NCBI GenBank assembly: GCA_963530615.1
Contig: CAUSDX010000022.1
Span: 1-9,715 of the forward strand
Direction of reading: 5' to 3'
DNA: 9,715 nt
From: JABCPE02 sp963530615
GTDB lineage: Bacteria > Bacteroidota > Bacteroidia > Flavobacteriales > Weeksellaceae
The notes below the pieces were generated by a model. The model was not told the DNA's origin and ran no database searches. It saw only the letters and a program-made list of their open reading frames with translations. Shown piece by piece: positions 1-6,071 of the stretch. The first letter of the stretch is position 1. Each line of letters starts with the position of its first letter. Both the position numbers and the translations under genes were made by a program.

Positions 1-925
1 CTTTATATTTTTCTAATATTTCTCGGCTATGATTGTTTAATTCAATAATAAGACTATCTGTGGTTTTCATCGTGGTTATTTCTATGGTGTCTCCTTTAAT
101 ATCAGACTTTTTGAGATTTGCTACATCAGAATATCTTAAACCTGTAAAACACAGAAATAAAAACACATCACGAACTCTCTCTAAATACCCTTTTTCGTGA
201 GGAATAATGCAATTTTTAACCTGTGCTAATTCCGTTTGATTTAGGAAAATAATTTTCTTTTGTGTTGTTTTTAATTTAGGTCTAAATTCATCCCATATAT
301 TAGTTTGAATATAATTCCTTTTTTTGCACCATCGTAAAAACCATCTCAAAAAAGAAAATTGGTTTAATATTGTAGAGTTTTTTAATCCACAATCATTTTG
401 TAGAAAATATTGATAATCAATAAGTTTTTCTTCTGTAATATCTTCAAACAAAATATTAGAGTCAAAATCAATCAAATGCTTTTTCTGAGTCATCATTTTG
501 TCATAAGTAGATTTTGTCCATTGATTTTTCTTACCCTCTTCCTCTGTAAATTGGTCATAAATTTCAAAGAAAGTTATCTCTTTATCAACTACTTTTTCCT
601 CCTTACCTATTTTCCTATTAAATTCGGATCTAAATTCATCGGCAGTGGGTATTTTATTTTTTGAACCAAATTTAGCAAATATGCTTTCGCACGTCTGTTC
701 ATATTGTTTAATTTTACGATTGATAACACTTGCCGAAACTTTCTTTTTGCCGTGTGTGGTATTGATTTTACAACACTGGGTATCTTTGCTCCACTTGTCA
801 ATTTCTATTCTATATCCAATATTAAAAGCAACAATAAACCCACTCCATTTTATCCTATAACGGAGTTTGGCAGTGGGGTTGTCTTTTTCTTTGTCTAATA
901 AAAACTGTGCGTGGTATTTTATCAT
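1..925 (-). CDS. Tyrosine recombinase (phage/transposon integrase), C-terminus cut off by the window edge
   Basis: Site-specific recombinase that would integrate and excise the element. I translated 308 residues from the ATG at 925-923; the frame is open to base 1. The N-terminal third looks like the arm-binding region of Bacteroidota integrases. Residues about 115-205 fit the SAM-like core-binding domain. The catalytic domain follows, with 'FTGLRYSDVANL' holding the first catalytic arginine (R264) and 'ITTMKTTD' holding the likely catalytic lysine (K287). The HxxR, H/W and tyrosine nucleophile motifs should lie to the left of base 1, where roughly 100 residues are expected. The start codon overlaps the stop of the preceding exported-protein gene (ATGA at 925-922), so translation is probably coupled and the gene belongs to the repressor operon. 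The family call is firm; completeness and activity cannot be judged here. Confidence 0.93.
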   Translation of the reverse strand, partial: MIKYHAQFLLDKEKDNPTAKLRYRIKWSGFIVAFNIGYRIEIDKWSKDTQCCKINTTHGKKKVSASVINRKIKQYEQTCESIFAKFGSKNKIPTADEFRSEFNRKIGKEEKVVDKEITFFEIYDQFTEEEGKKNQWTKSTYDKMMTQKKHLIDFDSNILFEDITEEKLIDYQYFLQNDCGLKNSTILNQFSFLRWFLRWCKKRNYIQTNIWDEFRPKLKTTQKKIIFLNQTELAQVKNCIIPHEKGYLERVRDVFLFLCFTGLRYSDVANLKKSDIKGDTIEITTMKTTDSLIIELNNHSREILEKYK

Positions 926-1422
926 TCCGATATCTTATATATTTTAGTTATGATTCTATCTTTTAAGATTTGATTAGGAATATGCTTTTCTGTATTTCCA
1001 TCAAAGCTAAATATCTTATATTCAGAATTACAAACATATCTACTCTCATCGTTCTTCTCTAATTTCCAATCTCCACTTTCTAACAATTTCATTACATCTT
1101 CCCCATCTAAATCATTAGTTTTTAAACAGAAACCAACAATTGCTCTAGATGATTCTCTGTATAAAGAATAATCAAATGGATACCACTTATTAATAGTTCC
1201 TCGATATAATACCCTTCCCTCTTTATTTTGTAATTCAAAGATAAAGATATTATCATTCAAAGATAAATTCTTATTTACTAGTTCTGAATCAATTCCTCCT
1301 AATACACTAACCTTTGATGAAGCAATAAAATCAATCTCTTCACTAGATGCCTCTATTTTTTTCATTTGCCCAAAGACAGATATACTTCCTAGTAATCCTA
1401 TTAGCAAAATGATTATTCTCAT
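922..1422 (-). CDS. Small exported protein of unknown function between repressor and integrase
   Basis: 166-residue protein that I do not recognise. It begins with a signal peptide: a basic residue at 2, a hydrophobic run at 3-15, and a likely cleavage site at 'VFG|Q' near residue 18, a form common in Flavobacteriia. There is no lipobox cysteine, so it should be soluble in the periplasm or secreted. The mature part is polar, has cysteines at 99 and 131 that could form a disulfide, and shows no further membrane segment. It starts 12 bases after the repressor stop and ends in an ATGA overlap with the integrase start, so the three genes are very likely co-transcribed. That position would express it in the integrated, repressed state. 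A lysogenic-conversion or exclusion role is only inference. Gene reality is high because of the tight packing and the clean signal peptide. Confidence 0.8.
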   Translation of the reverse strand: MRIIILLIGLLGSISVFGQMKKIEASSEEIDFIASSKVSVLGGIDSELVNKNLSLNDNIFIFELQNKEGRVLYRGTINKWYPFDYSLYRESSRAIVGFCLKTNDLDGEDVMKLLESGDWKLEKNDESRYVCNSEYKIFSFDGNTEKHIPNQILKDRIITKIYKISE

Positions 1423-1434
1423 TTTATATAATTT

Positions 1435-1857
1435 TTATTTATTTTTTAAAATTTCTATTAAATCGCTTACTTGTTTCTGACTTTCTGATAATTGTTCTTG
1501 ACTTGTCTTAATAATATTGTTAAGTTCTCGTTGTATTTCAATAATATTATACATCTCATTTTGAGGAATGGTAATATTACCTTCAACAGGGGCGTTTATA
1601 TTATTTTGATTATTTGTTGTCCCTTCATTTTTTACAATTTGAGTGGACATCTTGGTCATTTCGCCTTTTCCTGTAATCAGCCAATCTAAATTTAAGTCTG
1701 GAAATTCCGATAATATATTTTCTATAGCAGTGGAGTTTATAGGTGTTTCCTTAGCTTTACCTCTAAAATTTGCAGAAGTCATTCCTATTTTATTATAAAA
1801 ATGTTCCTTTGTAACCCCTTTTAAATCAATAAATTGTATAATTCTTTCTTTTATCAT
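1435..1857 (-). CDS. XRE/CI-like transcriptional repressor with C-terminal coiled coil
   Basis: 140-residue DNA-binding regulator, the probable master repressor of the element. Residues 1-68 form a helix-turn-helix domain: 'MIKERIIQFID' opens helix 1, 'TKEHFYNKIGMTSANF' reads as the HTH, and 'LNLDWLITGKGEM' (residues 55-67) is the signature tail of many Bacteroidota phage-type repressors. A polar, Asn/Thr-rich linker follows at about 70-98. Residues 100-140 are predicted helical with heptad-like spacing (IIEIQRELNNIIK, then SDLIEILKNK), so the protein probably oligomerises through a coiled coil. There is no S24/LexA-like peptidase domain, so RecA-driven self-cleavage is not expected and derepression would need another route, such as the antirepressor at 2219. 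It is divergent from the early operon across a dyad-rich 144-base gap, the classical arrangement of a repressor and its operators. Confidence 0.88.
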   Translation of the reverse strand: MIKERIIQFIDLKGVTKEHFYNKIGMTSANFRGKAKETPINSTAIENILSEFPDLNLDWLITGKGEMTKMSTQIVKNEGTTNNQNNINAPVEGNITIPQNEMYNIIEIQRELNNIIKTSQEQLSESQKQVSDLIEILKNK

Positions 1858-1867
1858 TGAAAATAAA

Positions 1868-1885
1868 TTTACAAAAACTTGTATA
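1868..1885. promoter_or_regulatory. Imperfect dyad, possible second operator
   Basis: TACAA (1870-1874) and TTGTA (1879-1883) form an inverted repeat with a 4-base spacer, embedded in a TTTACA half-site. Its centre lies about 19 bp from the centre of the perfect palindrome, so two dimers could bind on neighbouring faces of the helix. Weaker than the 1888-1903 site. Confidence 0.4.
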
Positions 1886-1887
1886 TC

Positions 1888-1903
1888 TGTAAATATATTT
1901 ACA
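1888..1903. promoter_or_regulatory. Perfect 16-bp palindrome, probable repressor operator
   Basis: TGTAAATATATTTACA reads identically on both strands. It lies 31 bases upstream of the repressor start, where an autoregulatory operator is expected, and the half-site TTTACA recurs at 1868-1873. A homodimeric HTH protein such as the adjacent XRE repressor is the natural ligand. AT-rich DNA yields chance palindromes, but a perfect 16-mer with G/C at matching positions in a divergent control region is unlikely to be random. Confidence 0.6.
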
Positions 1904-1922
1904 CAAATAATAATAACAATAA

Positions 1923-1937
1923 CTACACAAGGTGTAG
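1923..1937. promoter_or_regulatory. 15-bp inverted repeat CTACAC-AAG-GTGTAG
   Basis: Perfect 6-bp arms flank a 3-base spacer. It stands out as a more GC-rich island in an A/T-only stretch, and its sequence differs from the TGTAAA-type operators, so a different regulator may bind it; the HTH protein encoded at 2002 or the DUF3853 proteins are candidates. No T-run follows, so it is not a terminator. Confidence 0.45.
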
Positions 1938-2001
1938 CACAACAAACAGCACAAATATAAATAAAAAATGAATATGGACATACATTAAAATATTTAACAG
2001 A

Positions 2002-2235
2002 ATGAGTATTAGTAAAATTGACCTAAGAACCCCAAAACAAAGGGAAAGAGATGAACGCAACGAAAAAATTTATAAGGAGTATCAAGAGCTGATAAAAGCT
2101 CTTCCAAAGGATACATCAAAATTTTCTATATGGAGAGTGCTTGCTGAAAAATACGACTTGCAACCACAAGGAATAAGAACCGTAGTAATGAAAATGGAAA
2201 GTAAAAATCAGAAAAAAGATGAAACCACTAATTAA
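2002..2235 (+). CDS. Small HTH-like protein, first gene of the early operon
   Basis: 77-residue, highly charged protein. Residues 1-30 are basic and acidic with an 'RERDERNEKIYKEYQELIKAL' type helix. Residues 41-66 ('FSIWRVLAEKYDL' then 'GIRTVVMKM') look like a helix-turn-helix, as in small phage Cro-like or sigma-region-4-like regulators. I do not recognise a named family. It occupies the first position of the plus-strand operon opposite the repressor, where Cro-type regulators or excisionases usually sit. Its last 17 bases overlap the antirepressor gene in another frame, so the two are probably translated together. A DNA-binding role is inference from the pattern and position. Confidence 0.7.
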   Translation: MSISKIDLRTPKQRERDERNEKIYKEYQELIKALPKDTSKFSIWRVLAEKYDLQPQGIRTVVMKMESKNQKKDETTN

Positions 2236-2815
2236 AACCATAGAACACAACGGAAATACTTCTGTTTCTGCAAGAGATTTACATTCTTTTCTTGAAGTAG
2301 GTAGAGATTTTTCTAATTGGATAAAAGGTAGAATTTCAGATTATGGATTTATTGAAAATCAAGATTTTGAGGTTTCACTCATTTTTGAGCAAAACACCAA
2401 AGGCGGTCGTCCAACCAAAGAATATATCCTTTCAATGGATATGGCAAAAGAACTCTCAATGCTGGAAAGAAGCGATAGAGGAAAACAGGCAAGGCTATAT
2501 TTCATAGAGTGCGAGAAAAGATTGAGAGATAATATGCCTAATTTCTATGCGATTGAAGTTTCATCAGATAGAATTATTGAAAGAAGGCAAATTCTCCATA
2601 AACAATTCGTGGAACAACTCCGTAAGCATTTTTATAGAGGCGATTTGAAAATAGTATCACAAGAGTATAATTTACCTTACAATAGAATAATCAGAGTGAT
2701 GAATGGAACTTGTTTTGACAACAATATCGTAAATATTCTCTACGAAAAAGCAATGAACAATAAATATGCTTTGGAATGTCAAATGGAAGTAATGATAACC
2801 GATTTAAAATCATAA
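2219..2815 (+). CDS. AntA/AntB-family antirepressor
   Basis: 198-residue protein whose first half matches the AntA/AntB antirepressor domain: 'TSVSARDLHSFLEVGRDFSN' (residues 14-33), the 'YGFIENQDF' segment, 'GGRPTKEYILSMDMAKELSM', and 'RSDRGKQARLYFIECEKRL' (about residues 14-106). In phage P1 and relatives such proteins relieve repression by interfering with the CI-type repressor. The C-terminal half (about 110-198) is not the usual ANT/KilAC region. It contains 'DLKIVSQEYNLPYNRIIRVM', which looks like a further HTH, followed by a helical tail. The start at 2219 overlaps the end of the previous gene by 17 bases. Because the local repressor lacks a self-cleavage domain, this protein is a reasonable candidate for the induction switch. 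Confidence 0.88.
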   Translation: MKPLIKTIEHNGNTSVSARDLHSFLEVGRDFSNWIKGRISDYGFIENQDFEVSLIFEQNTKGGRPTKEYILSMDMAKELSMLERSDRGKQARLYFIECEKRLRDNMPNFYAIEVSSDRIIERRQILHKQFVEQLRKHFYRGDLKIVSQEYNLPYNRIIRVMNGTCFDNNIVNILYEKAMNNKYALECQMEVMITDLKS

Positions 2816-2817
2816 AA

Positions 2818-3102
2818 ATGAGTATAGATAGAAATACTCCAATATGGCAACTGACTCTTGGCGATGTTCTACAAGAATTTCAAAAATATATGAATCCTTC
2901 CAAAGAAGTAAAACAAGAAGTTGCAGAGAAAAAAGAATATGTATATGGTATCAAAGGATTAGCCAATTTAATAGGCTGTTCCAAATCCCATACAGCAAGA
3001 CTGAAAGCACAAGGAATATTTGATAAAGCCATTATCCAAAGAGGTAGGAAACTAATCATTGATAAAGAATTGGCTTTGGAATTATTTAAGAATAAAGATT
3101 AA
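2818..3102 (+). CDS. DUF3853 family protein, copy 1
   Basis: 94-residue protein starting at the ATG 2 bases after the antirepressor stop. An in-frame ATG at 2776 would add 14 residues and overlap the antirepressor; I prefer 2818 because the N-terminus then aligns with copy 2 ('NTPIWQLTLGDVLQ' versus 'NTQLLHLTVAEYIE'). The conserved core 'YVYGIKGLANLIGCSKSHTA' followed by 'IFDKAIIQRGRKLIIDKELA' is the DUF3853 pattern, a small family found in Bacteroidota mobile elements with an AlpA/excisionase-like helix-turn-helix look. The function is unknown; a DNA-binding or excision role is inferred from the pattern. Its C-terminus ends 4 bases before copy 2. Confidence 0.85.
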   Translation: MSIDRNTPIWQLTLGDVLQEFQKYMNPSKEVKQEVAEKKEYVYGIKGLANLIGCSKSHTARLKAQGIFDKAIIQRGRKLIIDKELALELFKNKD

Positions 3103-3106
3103 AGTT

Positions 3107-3379
3107 ATGGACATAAATCCTAATACACAATTATTACACCTTACTGTTGCAGAATATATTGAACTTCATAAAGGATTATTTAGGCAAAAAAATGAACCGA
3201 AGGAATATGTGTATGGATTGAAAGGATTAGCAAAAATATTGGGTTGTTCAAGAGCAACGGCTTCAAAAATTAAGAGTTCTGGGATTATTGATGATGCTAT
3301 TTCACAAGCTGGAAATGTAATTATATTTGATAAAAAGAAAGTGCTGGAACTACTGTCCATTAAAGAGAATGAATTATGA
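3107..3379 (+). CDS. DUF3853 family protein, copy 2
   Basis: 90-residue paralogue of the preceding gene; the cores are about half identical over 50 aligned residues ('EYVYGLKGLAKILGCSRATA' through 'DKKKVLEL'). I start it at 3107, just after the upstream stop; a longer frame from 3059 would run back into copy 1 and adds a non-homologous N-terminus. The putative recognition-helix residues differ between copies (KSHTARLKAQ versus RATASKIKSS), so the two may bind different sites. The stop overlaps the start of the replication gene in an ATGA (3376-3379), placing it firmly in the early operon. Confidence 0.85.
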   Translation: MDINPNTQLLHLTVAEYIELHKGLFRQKNEPKEYVYGLKGLAKILGCSRATASKIKSSGIIDDAISQAGNVIIFDKKKVLELLSIKENEL

Positions 3380-4110
3380 ATTACACAGAATTAACAACCA
3401 AATTTTGGAGTATCAATGAAAAAACTCCGCTGGGGGCTTCGGCAATTGCTTTGTATTTATTCCTATTGGAGGAATACAGAAAAAATGAAGATAGGGATTT
3501 CTCTATATCGGATAATGTTATCAGCCAAAGATTATCGCTCACAAGACCTACGATTATTGCTGTAAAATCAAAGTTGAGAAATATGGGTTTAATCCAATAT
3601 CAAGCAAAAAAAGGACTGCCCAGCCTTTACAGGATACTTTCAGATTTTTCTTTTCTGCAAGAACAACTTAAATCAGAACTTGTAAAAAATAATGTAGGGT
3701 ATCCCTTACAAGAAGCAAAAATTATCCCACAACCAGTACAAGTAGTTGAAGAAAAGGAAGTAGAGCCAATCATTGAAGAAAAACCTATCGCAATAGAAAC
3801 GCCTAAATCAGAAACGCCACCAATACGAGAAACAACAAGTCTTGAAAAAATAAATATTCCAACATTGGAAGAGTTTATGGCATTTGCAAAAACGACAGAA
3901 ATCTATGATGAGAGTATGGATTTTCAGATTAAAGCGAAATATGAAAGTTGGGTAGATGCTGGTTGGAAAAATGGATTAGGAATGCCCCTTATCAAATGGC
4001 AAAATAATCTAAAAAATACCTTGCCCCATATGAAAAGGTCAAGTAAAAGAAATATAACCATCAATAATATACCTACGATAAAACGCCCAAAAACGACATA
4101 CAATGAATAG
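3376..4110 (+). CDS. Winged-helix replication protein (DnaD/replisome-organizer-like)
   Basis: 244-residue protein. Residues 1-92 form a winged-helix domain: 'LGASAIALYLFLLEEYRK' helix, then 'FSISDNVISQRLSLTRPTII' as the HTH and 'LRNMGLIQYQAKKGLPSLYR' as the wing, a layout shared with phage replication organizers and DnaD N-domains. Residues about 110-158 are a Pro/Glu/Lys-rich flexible linker. Residues about 160-222 ('IPTLEEFMAFAKT', 'KYESWVDAGWKNGLGMPLIK') form a small conserved C-terminal domain often seen at the end of Bacteroidota phage replication proteins. The gene overlaps its neighbours at both ends (4 bases upstream, 8 bases with dnaB). With the helicase next to it and no DnaC-type loader in view, it is the likely origin-binding or helicase-loading factor. 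That role is inferred from domain shape and gene order. Confidence 0.75.
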   Translation: MNYTELTTKFWSINEKTPLGASAIALYLFLLEEYRKNEDRDFSISDNVISQRLSLTRPTIIAVKSKLRNMGLIQYQAKKGLPSLYRILSDFSFLQEQLKSELVKNNVGYPLQEAKIIPQPVQVVEEKEVEPIIEEKPIAIETPKSETPPIRETTSLEKINIPTLEEFMAFAKTTEIYDESMDFQIKAKYESWVDAGWKNGLGMPLIKWQNNLKNTLPHMKRSSKRNITINNIPTIKRPKTTYNE

Positions 4111-5416
4111 CAATATAGAAGCAGAAAAATCTGTATTAGGTGCAATTATTGCATTTCAAAATCTCTATTCAACTCTTAAAAGCAAGTTATCCATCAATCT
4201 TTTTACCGACCCTAATCATCAGATTATTTTTGAAACCATTGATAATCTTTGGCAAAAAAATAAACCTATTGATATGGTGTTTCTTTCCAAAGAATTTGCG
4301 ATGATAGGAAGACGAGATTTGGAAAACTATATGATTGATTTGATAATGGGGATTTCTTCTCCTGCAAATGTGGAATATTACATTATGATTTTGGTGGAAC
4401 TTTCCATTAAAAGGGATTTTGTCCAAAAATTCACGATGCTAACCAATATTGCTAAACAAGAAAATCAAGATATTTTTGACCTGCGAGACCGCACTTTTGA
4501 GATTATTGATAATCTGTTCATTGAAAAGTTTTTAGAAGCTAATAAACAAAATACGGCATTTCCAGAATGGGTTCAGAAAGTGGAAGAGAAATTTAGCAAA
4601 ATTACCAATGGAGATATGAATGGAATTACAGGTATCGGCAGCTCTCTCAATATCATCAATAAGGCTTTTGGTGGGTGGCAAAATTCGGATTTAGTGATTG
4701 TGGCAGGTCGCCCTGGAATGGGTAAAACGGCTTTTATCATTCAGCAAATCGTGGATATAGCACGACAAAATATGGCAGTGGGGGTATTTTCTTTAGAAAT
4801 GTCTGCCGAGCAAATTACGGCGAGAGTGGTCACTAATTTTACCAATATTAAAAATTCTTCCATTCTTCGTAAAGGTCTAAATAAGTCTGAATTACAGCAA
4901 TATTGGAATTGCAAAGATGATTTGGTAAAAATGAATATCCACATAGATGATACGCCATCACTCTCTATCCAAGACATCAGATTAAAGGCTAAAATGATGA
5001 AAATGAGACATGATATTAAAATTTTGTTTGTGGATTATCTTCAACTTGCTACCTATGAAAAAACCACAACAAGGGAGCAAGAAATTAGTAAAATTTCACA
5101 AGGATTAAAATCTATTGCCAAAGAATTAGATATTCCTGTGATTGCCTTATCGCAACTCTCTCGTGAAGTGGAAAAACGACCAAATAAACGCCCACAATTA
5201 TCGGATTTAAGAGATAGCGGAAGTATTGAGCAAGATGCTGATGAAGTGATTTTTCTCTACCGACCAGAGTATTATAATATTGAACATTGGGAAGAATATA
5301 ATAACGAACCAACTGCTAATGAAATAGAAATCATCATCGCTAAAAATAGACATGGAGGTCTGCTCCCAGAGAGATGTCAAGTGAATTTATCTACTTCAAG
5401 TTTTTATAACCTATAA
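4103..5416 (+). CDS. dnaB: Replicative DNA helicase, DnaB family (element-encoded)
   Basis: 437-residue hexameric 5'-3' helicase. The N-terminal DnaB domain spans about 3-110 ('EAEKSVLGAII', 'FTDPNHQIIFETI'). A linker follows, then the RecA-fold ATPase from about residue 175 ('GITGIGSSLNIINKAFGGWQ'). Walker A is GRPGMGKT at 202-209. 'VGVFSLEMSAEQI' is the H1a-region signature, Walker B is 'ILFVDYLQL' with D311, 'PVIALSQLSREVEKRP' and 'LSDLRDSGSIEQDADEV' follow, and 'AKNRHGG' carries the arginine-finger region. All key residues are present, so it should be active. At 437 residues it is shorter than typical chromosomal DnaB of this phylum (about 500), which fits a phage or element copy. It overlaps the wHTH gene by 8 bases. 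No primase is visible in the window. Confidence 0.96.
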   Translation: MNSNIEAEKSVLGAIIAFQNLYSTLKSKLSINLFTDPNHQIIFETIDNLWQKNKPIDMVFLSKEFAMIGRRDLENYMIDLIMGISSPANVEYYIMILVELSIKRDFVQKFTMLTNIAKQENQDIFDLRDRTFEIIDNLFIEKFLEANKQNTAFPEWVQKVEEKFSKITNGDMNGITGIGSSLNIINKAFGGWQNSDLVIVAGRPGMGKTAFIIQQIVDIARQNMAVGVFSLEMSAEQITARVVTNFTNIKNSSILRKGLNKSELQQYWNCKDDLVKMNIHIDDTPSLSIQDIRLKAKMMKMRHDIKILFVDYLQLATYEKTTTREQEISKISQGLKSIAKELDIPVIALSQLSREVEKRPNKRPQLSDLRDSGSIEQDADEVIFLYRPEYYNIEHWEEYNNEPTANEIEIIIAKNRHGGLLPERCQVNLSTSSFYNL

Positions 5417-5428
5417 AATCAAAATATT

Positions 5429-5860
5429 ATGGAAAATATTGCAGAAAAAAACATCAAATTTCAAACACGATTACCTTGGATATTCAATATTTTACCTATT
5501 CTGTCTATTATGGCTGGATTTTTTGGAATAATAGCATTTTCTCTTGCTAATGGTATTATTAAGTTCTTCGGACTGTGTCTGATACTTTTAATGATTAGAG
5601 GAATATTCAAATTACTTCATAATTTAACAACAAAAGTTTATTTAACTGAAAACAAAATAACTATTAAAACAGGGGTTATTAGTGATAATGTGGTTGATAT
5701 TGCATTAGACAAATCAGAAGGAGTTTGGGTAAGTCAAGGGATATTCGGTAAAATATTTAACTATGGACAAGTAAGCATTACTACGGCAGGAATGAATATT
5801 TCACAATTTATCAATAATCCTATGGAATTTAGAAATTTAATCAATAATCATACGATATGA
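5429..5860 (+). CDS. Two-TM membrane protein with bacterial PH (bPH2/YdbS-like) domain
   Basis: 143-residue inner-membrane protein. Hydrophobic segments at about 16-38 and 44-62 form a hairpin, followed by a bacterial pleckstrin-homology domain from about 66 to 138: 'TTKVYLTENKITIKTGVISD' gives the first strands, 'VDIALDKSEGVWVSQGIFGK' is the very typical middle, and 'NYGQVSITTAG' the closing strands. This 'TM hairpin plus bPH2' layout is that of YdbS/YdbT-like proteins, whose biochemical function is poorly defined. It begins 12 bases after the dnaB stop, behind an AAATATT leader that also precedes the genes at 6072 and 9552, and its stop overlaps the next start (ATGA). It marks the switch from replication genes to envelope-associated cargo. 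Confidence 0.85.
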   Translation: MENIAEKNIKFQTRLPWIFNILPILSIMAGFFGIIAFSLANGIIKFFGLCLILLMIRGIFKLLHNLTTKVYLTENKITIKTGVISDNVVDIALDKSEGVWVSQGIFGKIFNYGQVSITTAGMNISQFINNPMEFRNLINNHTI

Positions 5861-6066
5861 AAATGAATTTAGTAAAAAGACTTCAAGTAGAAAATTCTAA
5901 TTCTCTTAAAACAAGCTCATCTTTGGAACAAGTGAAAGCAAAGAAAGTTTTAGAGTTTGCGAAATCCCTCAATCGTCCAGTGAAATTTTTAGATAAAGGA
6001 TTTTCAACGGAATGGCTTAAAGAACAAAAGAAAATCAGCAATAAAAATACTAATTATAAAAATTAA
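5857..6066 (+). CDS. Small basic protein of unknown function
   Basis: 69-residue, lysine-rich soluble protein that I do not recognise. Residues 1-40 are mostly polar with a probable helix ('SSLEQVKAKKVLEFAKSLNR'), followed by 'PVKFLDKGFSTEWLKEQKK' and a Lys/Asn tail. There is no signal peptide or membrane segment. The start overlaps the stop of the bPH2 gene (ATGA at 5857-5860); a second in-frame ATG two codons on (5863) is equally usable. Tight coupling on its left and a 5-base gap on its right support a real gene within the operon. The function is unknown. Confidence 0.65.
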   Translation: MKMNLVKRLQVENSNSLKTSSSLEQVKAKKVLEFAKSLNRPVKFLDKGFSTEWLKEQKKISNKNTNYKN

Positions 6067-6071
6067 ATATT

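Larger units (their letters stand above)
1858..2001. promoter_or_regulatory. Divergent control region between repressor operon and early operon
   Basis: This 144-base non-coding gap separates the minus-strand repressor operon from the plus-strand early operon, so it must hold both promoters. It contains at least three dyad elements and four phased CACAA motifs, listed separately. On the minus strand, TATATTTG at 1959-1952 matches the Bacteroidota -7 consensus TAnnTTTG and is a weak candidate for the repressor promoter; I see no matching -33 TTTG. No convincing TAnnTTTG box was found for the plus-strand early promoter. The boundaries are simply the gene edges; the exact transcription starts are not determinable by eye. 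Confidence 0.75.

Noticed and set aside
839..877. Inverted repeats CCCACT/AGTGGG and ACTCC/GGAGT as a possible structured RNA or att-like site
   Set aside because: They fall inside the first 30 codons of the integrase, the arms are 5-6 bp with a long loop, and no terminator or site context supports them.
410..898. Overlapping plus-strand frames of 64-84 codons opposite the integrase
   Set aside because: They lie antisense to the well-supported integrase, have low-complexity Phe/Leu/Ile-rich translations typical of AT-rich antisense frames, and match no family.
1968..1988. A six-codon ATG...TAA frame (MNMDIH) just upstream of the early operon as a leader peptide
   Set aside because: Too short to separate from chance, and no attenuator hairpin follows it.
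2776..2817. Upstream in-frame start for DUF3853 copy 1
   Set aside because: It would overlap the antirepressor by 40 bases and breaks the N-terminal alignment with copy 2; the ATG at 2818 follows the stop directly.
3059..3106. Upstream in-frame start for DUF3853 copy 2
   Set aside because: It lies inside copy 1 and adds a Trp/Leu/Ile-rich extension not seen in copy 1.
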